A stretch of 64,000 nucleotides of DNA, from assembly GCF_900446695.1 (NCBI RefSeq), contig NZ_UAVP01000011.1, positions 310,001-374,000 on the forward strand. Reading direction: 5' to 3'. The DNA is from Capnocytophaga sputigena. Its GTDB lineage: Bacteria; Bacteroidota; Bacteroidia; Flavobacteriales; Flavobacteriaceae. The position numbers were made by a program, and so were the translations under genes. Every line of letters begins with the position of its first letter. The first letter of the stretch is position 1. Below the pieces are notes generated by a model. It searched no databases and was not told the origin of the DNA. It saw nothing but the letters and a program-made list of their open reading frames with translations. Below, one piece after another: positions 58,587-64,000 of the stretch.

Positions 58587-59570
58587 ATGAAAATAACTGC
58601 TCAAATAAAAGAACCTATACGCGAAGAAATGGAACTTTTTGAACAGAAGTTCCGCAATTCAATGTCGTCTAAAGTAGCCTTGCTAAATCGCATCACCTAT
58701 TATATAGTAAATCGCAAAGGCAAGCAAATGCGACCTATGTTTGTTTTCTTAGTAGCCAAAATGCTTTCTGATGATAGTAAAGTAAGTGAACGTACTTATA
58801 GGGGTGCTTCAGTTATAGAACTCATTCACACCGCTACTTTGGTGCACGATGATGTGGTAGACGATAGTAACAAACGCCGTGGTTTCTTTTCCATTAATGC
58901 ACTTTGGAAAAACAAAATAGCTGTATTAGTAGGTGATTATCTGCTTTCTAAAGGCTTGCTCCTCTCTATAGACAATGGTGATTTCGATCTATTGCGCATT
59001 ATCTCAGTTGCTGTGCGCGAAATGAGTGAAGGTGAGCTTTTACAAATAGAAAAAGCGCGCCGGTTAGATATTGTAGAGGATGTTTACTACGAAATTATCC
59101 GTCAAAAAACAGCGACCCTCATTGCGGCTTGTTGTGCAATGGGAGCTTGCTCAGTACAGCCCGAACAACCTGAACTCATAGAAAAAATGCGCCTCTTTGG
59201 CGAGTATATAGGAATGGCTTTTCAAATAAAAGATGACCTCTTCGATTATACCGAAGATGCAATCGGGAAACCTACTGGTATAGACATCAAAGAGCAGAAA
59301 ATGACCCTCCCTCTTATCTATGTACTCAATACTTGTACAGAAAAAGAAAAGCAATGGCTCATCAATTCGGTAAAGAAATACAACAAAGACAAAAAGCGTG
59401 TAAAAGAAGTGATTTCCTTTGTGAAAACTCACAACGGATTAGAATATGCTACTGCCAAAATGAAAGAGTTTCAACAAAAAGCTCTCAATATTCTCAACGA
59501 TTTCCCTGCTTCCTCTTATAAAGAAGCTCTTACCTTAATGGTAAATTACGTAATCGATAGAAAAATTTAG
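58587..59570 (+). CDS. polyprenyl diphosphate synthase (octaprenyl-type)
   Basis: This 327-residue enzyme elongates isoprenoid chains, probably the menaquinone side chain. The first Asp-rich motif is TATLVHDDVVDDSNKRRGFF (about 85-105); the second is MAFQIKDDLFDYTEDAIGKP (about 210-230). GKQMRPMFVFLVAKM near 50 and GKPTGIDIKEQKMTLPLIYV match the trans-prenyl transferase pattern. The length is typical of medium/long-chain synthases; the exact chain length cannot be set by eye. It starts shortly after the ftsH terminator and lacks an obvious own promoter. Confidence 0.92.
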   Translation: MKITAQIKEPIREEMELFEQKFRNSMSSKVALLNRITYYIVNRKGKQMRPMFVFLVAKMLSDDSKVSERTYRGASVIELIHTATLVHDDVVDDSNKRRGFFSINALWKNKIAVLVGDYLLSKGLLLSIDNGDFDLLRIISVAVREMSEGELLQIEKARRLDIVEDVYYEIIRQKTATLIAACCAMGACSVQPEQPELIEKMRLFGEYIGMAFQIKDDLFDYTEDAIGKPTGIDIKEQKMTLPLIYVLNTCTEKEKQWLINSVKKYNKDKKRVKEVISFVKTHNGLEYATAKMKEFQQKALNILNDFPASSYKEALTLMVNYVIDRKI

Positions 59571-59579
59571 TCCCTGTAT

Positions 59580-59608
59580 TACAAAATAAAATACTAAACT
59601 GTTTTGTA
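59580..59608. promoter_or_regulatory. inverted repeat overlapping the hmuY -33 region (candidate operator)
   Basis: TACAAAA (59580-59586) and TTTTGTA (59602-59608) form a spaced palindrome. The right half covers the -33 TTG of the hmuY promoter, so a bound repressor would block transcription. No match to a known Fur box is claimed. Confidence 0.4.
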
Positions 59609-59633
59609 TAATTCTAAATAATTACTATCTTTG
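59604..59633 (+). promoter_or_regulatory. promoter of the HmuY-like gene
   Basis: TTG (59604-59606) and TATCTTTG (59626-59633) are 19 bp apart, 36 bp before the ATG. Confidence 0.68.
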
Positions 59634-59669
59634 CACCGTTAAAATTAAAACATATAAAAACTAAAAAAT

Positions 59670-60383
59670 ATGAGATTACAATTTTTAGCCCCTGCAATTA
59701 TAGCAGGATTAATGATGTTTACTACTTCTTGTAGTAAAGACGACAAAAAAACGGAAGCTCCTAAACTCCCTTACAAAGAGCAAAAAGTTGATGCTTCATC
59801 TTATGACAAATGGGTGTACTTTTCTTTTGAAAATGGTGTAGTAACTTCCACTACAGCAACCCCTACCACTACCGATTGGGATATCGCTTTCAATCGTTAT
59901 AGTGTAAGAACTAACAGCGGTACTTCTGGCAGTGGTAATGGTGGCGCACTAACTACTAATGAAACCGATTGGGACAAAGTTGCTACCGCTTCTTCTACCG
60001 CTTCCTTTACAGTAGATGGCTCTATCTATGTTTTTGAAAGAGGTCAAAACAATCAAGGAGGATTAGGGACTACAAATGCCTCTCGCGTAATATCTGGCGC
60101 ACACGGAGAAAACTTCTGGAATATGATTTCTAGAATGCCTAATGTTGCAAAAATAGATAAATCCTCTATCGTTCACAACAATGGCTGGCTCACAATGGAC
60201 TATAAACCCAATGGAAATCAACTTGCCCCTAGTTACACCTATAACAATTGGGTATATATAGTAAAAACACCTGCTGGTAAATTTGTTAAAATCCAACTTA
60301 CTGATTATAAAAATGCCAAAGATGAAACAGGTTACATAACCTTTAAATACCAAATCGCTAACGATAAAAACGAGTTTAAATAA
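59670..60383 (+). CDS. hmuY: HmuY-like heme-binding lipoprotein
   Basis: This 237-residue lipoprotein has signal LMMFTTSC (Cys21) then SKDDKKTEAPK. The mature part has KVDASSYDKWVYFSFENGVV, TTTDWDIAFNRYSVRTNSGT, and WVYIVKTPAGKFVKIQLTDY followed by YITFKYQIA, the HmuY-family pattern. HmuY captures heme outside the cell and passes it to the TonB-dependent receptor encoded next. The heme-binding His or Met residues cannot be assigned with confidence. Its promoter carries a candidate operator. A hairpin terminator separates it from the receptor gene, so it is probably made in excess. Confidence 0.85.
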   Translation: MRLQFLAPAIIAGLMMFTTSCSKDDKKTEAPKLPYKEQKVDASSYDKWVYFSFENGVVTSTTATPTTTDWDIAFNRYSVRTNSGTSGSGNGGALTTNETDWDKVATASSTASFTVDGSIYVFERGQNNQGGLGTTNASRVISGAHGENFWNMISRMPNVAKIDKSSIVHNNGWLTMDYKPNGNQLAPSYTYNNWVYIVKTPAGKFVKIQLTDYKNAKDETGYITFKYQIANDKNEFK

Positions 60384-60407
60384 TATTTAAAAACAAGCTT
60401 TATAACT

Positions 60408-60436
60408 GAGGCTGTCTGCTATAGGCAGCCTCTTTT
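60408..60436 (+). terminator. hairpin between hmuY and its receptor gene
   Basis: gaggctg and cagcctc pair around an 11-base loop and are followed by a short T-run (ttttctat). It is short and imperfect as a terminator; partial read-through would give less receptor than lipoprotein. Confidence 0.6.
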
Positions 60437-60453
60437 CTATAAATCTACCCAAT

Positions 60454-62394
60454 ATGCAAAAGTTTTATATTGCTGCCTTTATATTTTTATATTCCTCACT
60501 TATCTTCGCTCAAAACGATACACTTCAAAACGACCTTATCAACTTAAAAGAAGTGATCGTAACAGCTACACGTGCTCAAAAAAACTTAAAAAATGTACCT
60601 ATTACAGTACAAGTTGTAACTGCTGAAGGTATCCGTAAATCACAAGCAATCAACTTTCAATCGTTTTTAGAAACAGAGTTTGCTGGTATCAACTTTACGT
60701 ACAATGGGGGAATGCCTAACATCAATATGATGGGATTTGGAGGTAAATACGTGCTTTTCTTAATAGATGGTGAGCGTATGGCAGGTGAAACTTTTGATAA
60801 TATCGATTATAACCGAATCAACTTGGAGGATATAGAGCGCATTGAAATTATCAAAGGGGCGAGTTCTTCTCTCTATGGATCGAATGCACTGGGAGGTGTT
60901 ATCAATATCATTACTAAAAATGCCAAAAAATCTTTTGAAGGCGACCTCAGCTATCAGTATGAAACTATTGAAAGTCATAGGGCTAACATAGGTATTGGAA
61001 GCAAACAACGATGGGGCAATATCCGCCTTACTTCTTTCTATAATTTCCGCGAACCTTATCTCTTAAAAGATCGTGAACCACTCATTACCTACAAAAATGG
61101 TGTAGCAGAACCCTCTCCTAAAAGTGAACTGAACATTGCTGGTTTTACAACCTATGGGGTTACCCCAAAACTCTCTTTTAATTTATCTCCTAAAACCGAC
61201 CTTACTCTTACACCTAACTACTATTTCAGCGAACGTAACCAAGGCGACCGTGATGCCGAAAGAAAAAGAGAACGCTACTACAATTATACTATGTCGGCTA
61301 AACTAAATACAGCTCTCACCGAAAGCAAAAAACTAAGTCTCTCAGGAGCTTTTGATCGCTACGACAAGTTTAACTATTTCCCCTTATTAAAAGAAAAAGA
61401 AAAGAATTACGAGAACACTTTAGCACGTGCAGGAGCACAATACAACCAATCGTTATGGACGAAACATTCCTTAGTAGCAGGAGCTGAAATATTTTCAGAT
61501 GAACTCCTCAGCTTCCGTTTCAACGAAACAGGTACTGAAGCTAAAGAAAATGCTCAAAACTATACCCTTTTCACCCAACAAGAATGGACGCTCTCTCCCG
61601 CCTTTACTTTGGTTACTGGGGTGCGTGTAGACTACCATTCTCTCTTTAAAGAACATTTTACCTATCGTCTTTCGGGAATGCTAAAAGTAGAATCTTTCAC
61701 CTTTAGAGGGGGCTTTTCTTCGGGCTTCCGCTCCCCTACCCTTAAAGAACTCTACACCAATTGGTTTCACCCTTGGGGAGGTGGTTTCCAAATAATAGGT
61801 AACAAAGACCTCAAACCCGAAAGTAGTAACAATTTTAATTTTTCCGTAGATTTTGATAGTCCCAAAGTAAATATTACCGCTATGACGCAACTCTCACTGA
61901 TGAAAGACAAAATAGACTATCGTTGGACAGTTGCCAGCGACACCATCCGTTATATCAATTTCAAGGACAAAACACAAATTATAAGCTCTGAACTCGCAGC
62001 TACTTATCGTCCTACTAAAGCATTGCGTTTCAAAGCCTCGTATGCGTACTATTACATTAGCAATAGCGCGAACGAAAACCGTCCGCATACTCTTACCCTA
62101 AAAGCTGAATATATACCCAAACACAACGCTCTATACATTCCTAATATAGTGTTTAGTGGCAAGTACGTAAGTGCTACCCGTATTCACGAAACCGACACCA
62201 GCAACAACCAACTCTATACCTATTACGAACCTTATAGTATATGGCAGTTACAAGTTTTTTCCAAACTGCCCTACCACCTCACCCTCACCGCTGGAATTGA
62301 CAACCTTTTCAACTACATCACCCCTACTACCAGTTTCTACTCCAGCATTTCAAAAGGTAGAACCTACTCATTAGGACTCAAATGGAACTATTAA
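60454..62394 (+). CDS. TonB-dependent heme receptor (HmuR-like)
   Basis: This 646-residue outer-membrane receptor has a signal peptide (FIFLYSSLIFAQ) and plug motifs NLKEVIVTATRAQKNLKNVP, MMGFGGKYVLFLIDGERMAG and RIEIIKGASSSLYGSNALGG. The barrel contains GFSSGFRSPTLKELYTNW and GNKDLKPESSNNF, resembling the FRAP/NPxL region of heme receptors. It ends SLGLKWNY, the usual terminal aromatic. Next to the HmuY gene, heme uptake is the best reading; vitamin B12 or siderophore receptors share the plug. The 3' end is followed by a gap with no gene. Confidence 0.9.
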   Translation: MQKFYIAAFIFLYSSLIFAQNDTLQNDLINLKEVIVTATRAQKNLKNVPITVQVVTAEGIRKSQAINFQSFLETEFAGINFTYNGGMPNINMMGFGGKYVLFLIDGERMAGETFDNIDYNRINLEDIERIEIIKGASSSLYGSNALGGVINIITKNAKKSFEGDLSYQYETIESHRANIGIGSKQRWGNIRLTSFYNFREPYLLKDREPLITYKNGVAEPSPKSELNIAGFTTYGVTPKLSFNLSPKTDLTLTPNYYFSERNQGDRDAERKRERYYNYTMSAKLNTALTESKKLSLSGAFDRYDKFNYFPLLKEKEKNYENTLARAGAQYNQSLWTKHSLVAGAEIFSDELLSFRFNETGTEAKENAQNYTLFTQQEWTLSPAFTLVTGVRVDYHSLFKEHFTYRLSGMLKVESFTFRGGFSSGFRSPTLKELYTNWFHPWGGGFQIIGNKDLKPESSNNFNFSVDFDSPKVNITAMTQLSLMKDKIDYRWTVASDTIRYINFKDKTQIISSELAATYRPTKALRFKASYAYYYISNSANENRPHTLTLKAEYIPKHNALYIPNIVFSGKYVSATRIHETDTSNNQLYTYYEPYSIWQLQVFSKLPYHLTLTAGIDNLFNYITPTTSFYSSISKGRTYSLGLKWNY

Positions 62395-62606
62395 ATGAAG
62401 AGTGAAAAGTGAAAAATGAAATTTTATGACCTTTCGCAAAGTTGATTATATTGATAACCAACAATTTTGAAGAGTTTTATACAAAAGTATTTGATACCCC
62501 CTCTAAGTTTATAGACACTATAGCACAAAAGAAACCCCCGCCGCATTTCCGCACAGCGAGGGTTATAGTTGGTTTAAAAAGTGTTTAAACAAGTTATAAA
62601 ACAGCT
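62395..62606. other. gap without a gene (212 bp)
   Basis: No gene is seen. The start has AT-rich heptad-like repeats (agtgaaaagtgaaaaatga), similar to the stretch at 34022-34045. The degenerate palindrome at 62442-62461 follows. A weak GC hairpin (cccccgc with gcgaggg, one mismatch) lies at about 62536-62563 and may end one of the convergent transcripts. Confidence 0.5.
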
Positions 62607-63134
62607 TTAGATAAGTTTCTCAAACAAAGGAATGAACTCATAATACAACATTGCATAAGATTCTACTACATTTGTTATAGGATTTTTATTCAAATCAATA
62701 ATTTCTTTTGTTTGTGTAGGGGGATTGATTTTTTTCAATTCCTCTTTGCAGAATTCTTCAATAACTTCTTTGGGACGACCTTCATCTCTTATTGTAGTGA
62801 TGAATATATCATAACCTTTATTTTTGTTATTATTATAAAAATTTACAAACTCAGTTATTGTATTATAGTCTGACAAAGTATTAATAATAACTCGTTTATT
62901 CCCTCCTATAGAAAACTGTATATCATATACAGCATAGAAATCATTATTAGGTAAAATCTGTTTTATAACCTCTATTTTAGTAATTTCTTTAATAGAAAAA
63001 TTTTGCCCATTTTTCCTATTATTTATTAATTGTTGTAGTTCATATATTCTATTATTTAGCAACCACTCATCTATTCTGTTGCACAATGTAGTTTTACCTG
63101 TATTTGCTTTTCCTTGAATAAGTATTACTTTCAT
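62607..63134 (-). CDS. P-loop NTPase of unknown function
   Basis: This 175-residue protein has a clear Walker A (ILIQGKANTGKTTLCNRIDE, about 4-23) and a possible Walker B-like segment in YDIFITTIRDEGRP near 110-125. The C-terminal 40 residues are acidic and aliphatic. It resembles small AAA or nucleotide-kinase-like proteins but no family is recognised. The sequence is more AT-rich than its neighbours, as is the BspA-like gene beside it, which could point to recent acquisition. No operon partner is seen. Confidence 0.6.
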   Translation of the reverse strand: MKVILIQGKANTGKTTLCNRIDEWLLNNRIYELQQLINNRKNGQNFSIKEITKIEVIKQILPNNDFYAVYDIQFSIGGNKRVIINTLSDYNTITEFVNFYNNNKNKGYDIFITTIRDEGRPKEVIEEFCKEELKKINPPTQTKEIIDLNKNPITNVVESYAMLYYEFIPLFEKLI

Positions 63135-63357
63135 ACTTGTTATTTTATTGTTATGGTTTGTACTCAGTTAGAAATTTTACAAGCAGTTTAAAAAGTATTT
63201 AAACGTTTTTGTAAAACAATTCAAAAAGTTAGTTTTAGTATTTACAGCTTTTTCTCTTGGAGGTTCTCTGCTTTTGTAGATCGAACCTACTTTTTCTTGG
63301 GGTATTGCTACTTTCATTTTATACATTATCTTATAGGTTATAGAATATAAATCATAG
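63135..63357. other. gap with a small doubtful frame (223 bp)
   Basis: On the minus strand a 67-codon frame (63177-63380) is open but overlaps the end of the BspA-like gene by 23 bases. Its product (KVAIPQEKVGSIYKSREPP) has no recognised family and no promoter box lies ahead of it. I treat the gap as probably non-coding. Confidence 0.4.
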
Positions 63358-64000
63358 TTATTTTGAGAAAATTCTGACATATCTACCTAATCTAGGAATT
63401 GTTTCTCTCCATTTTCTTTCATACCTATAAACACTTCCTTCTGGAACATAAACTTTTAATATTCTATTTTCTGTATTTTTGTAGAAAAAGGAATTATCTA
63501 CTATAGTAGGAGGAATAGTAGACTCAAAAATTAAGGTTTCAACCCCACTTTCATCAAAAAGGGAAGCTTGAATATATATTAAACTTCTAGGAAATGTTAA
63601 AGTTTTTAAAGATTTATATCCATTAAAAACACGACTATAAATATGTGTTACAGTGTTAGAAAATGAGACTTCCTTTAGATTACTTAATTTTTTCGGAAAA
63701 GAATAAATTTTTTCTACTCCATTAAGTAAGATAATATGCTCGACATTTTCCATAGAAATACTCATTAAACTTATTGATTCATTCCCTAAAATTAATTGTT
63801 TAACATTAGTATTGACAAAAGCTTCTTTATCAATATTGTAATTGTCACAAAGTATTGTAACAGTTTCTAATGCTCTACAATTAGAAAACACATAATTACT
63901 CAGTTTTTTAACTTTTCTAGGAATTGTAACAGATGTTATTTTAGTACCTGAAAAGGCATATTCTTCAATAGTTTCAATATTTTCAGGAAGTGTAAAAGTT
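63358..64000 (-). CDS. BspA-type leucine-rich repeat protein, 5'-truncated by window edge
   Basis: The frame is open to the right edge of the window, so the N-terminus is missing and the GTG at 63891 is not the start. At least 213 residues are visible, all of LRR_5/BspA type: LPENIETIEEYAFSGTKITS, VTIPRKVKKLSNYVFSNCRA, and KEVSFSNTVTHIYSRVFNGY. The last part (LKVYVPEGSVYRYERKWRE) is the usual ending of such surface proteins (compare VPSQKVDSYKAL in the gene at 49548). It is probably secreted or a lipoprotein and acts in adhesion. The sequence is AT-rich compared with the rest of the window. Confidence 0.85.
   Translation of the reverse strand, partial: TFTLPENIETIEEYAFSGTKITSVTIPRKVKKLSNYVFSNCRALETVTILCDNYNIDKEAFVNTNVKQLILGNESISLMSISMENVEHIILLNGVEKIYSFPKKLSNLKEVSFSNTVTHIYSRVFNGYKSLKTLTFPRSLIYIQASLFDESGVETLIFESTIPPTIVDNSFFYKNTENRILKVYVPEGSVYRYERKWRETIPRLGRYVRIFSK

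Noticed and set aside
63177-63380. 67-codon minus-strand frame between the BspA-like and P-loop genes
   Set aside because: It overlaps the BspA-like gene, has no promoter box and matches no family; kept only as a note in the gap entry.

Overview
The window looks like a chromosomal segment of a low-GC member of the Bacteroidota, most probably family Flavobacteriaceae and perhaps Capnocytophaga. The genus is inference; the family rests on several visible traits. These are fused SecDF, SusC/SusD outer-membrane uptake genes beside a hybrid two-component regulator, a PorT/SprT type 9 secretion gene beside ubiE, DUF2911/DUF3810/DUF4302 proteins, and promoters carrying the Bacteroidota -7 box TAnnTTTG, usually with TTG about 20 bp upstream and no Shine-Dalgarno sequence. 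No rRNA, tRNA, CRISPR array, transposase or prophage was recognised.

Layout. 0-8.6 kb: end of an isochorismate synthase gene, a DUF4369 lipoprotein, a membrane acyltransferase, secDF, and a leftward marC-kdsA-cca operon. 8.7-18.5 kb: ABC-F ATPase, degenerate arginase-fold protein, DUF2071 protein, D-2-hydroxyacid dehydrogenase, e(P4)-type acid phosphatase, a short gene broken by an in-frame stop, then ubiE-porT-DUF2911-DUF3810 and a CxxC-less thioredoxin. 18.5-27.8 kb: ffh, a DUF2750-like protein, folD, a YtxH/holin-X/DUF6327 membrane-stress trio, rodA, a membrane-anchored MutS relative, an MFS exporter, an acyltransferase and pyrophosphatase. 28.9-31.0 kb: an RNA ligase followed by a protein that is T4 polynucleotide kinase-phosphatase over its full length, forming an RNA-repair cassette.

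31.0-34.9 kb: lipB, ypfJ, rlmH and a macro-domain gene are separated by three repeat-filled gaps of about 430-545 bp. These gaps carry a related family of purine-rich 10-bp repeats running into 9-bp GAC-RAG-NNN tandem repeats, plus GC-rich hairpin elements and other dispersed repeats. This is the structure least explained by ordinary gene content. 34.9-38.1 kb: htrA and pckA. 38.2-49.5 kb: a complete uptake locus (SusC, SusD, zinc metallohydrolase lipoprotein, DUF4302 lipoprotein) divergent from a 1295-residue hybrid two-component sensor/AraC regulator.

49.5-64 kb: a lipoprotein with collagen-like Gly-X-Y repeats and BspA-type leucine-rich repeats, an ABC ATPase, and a translationally coupled operon (GNAT, TrmH-like methyltransferase, tyrosine-phosphatase-like protein, Nif3-like protein, coiled-coil protein). 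After these come rsfS-ftsH, a polyprenyl synthase, an HmuY-like heme lipoprotein with its TonB-dependent receptor, an orphan P-loop protein and the end of a second BspA-like gene that runs out of the window.

Three themes recur: envelope biogenesis (kdsA, secDF, rodA, porT, acyltransferases), isoprenoid-quinone synthesis (menF, ubiE, polyprenyl synthase), and nutrient capture at the outer membrane (SusCD, HmuY and its receptor). All functional assignments come from motif recognition by eye; no database search was run.
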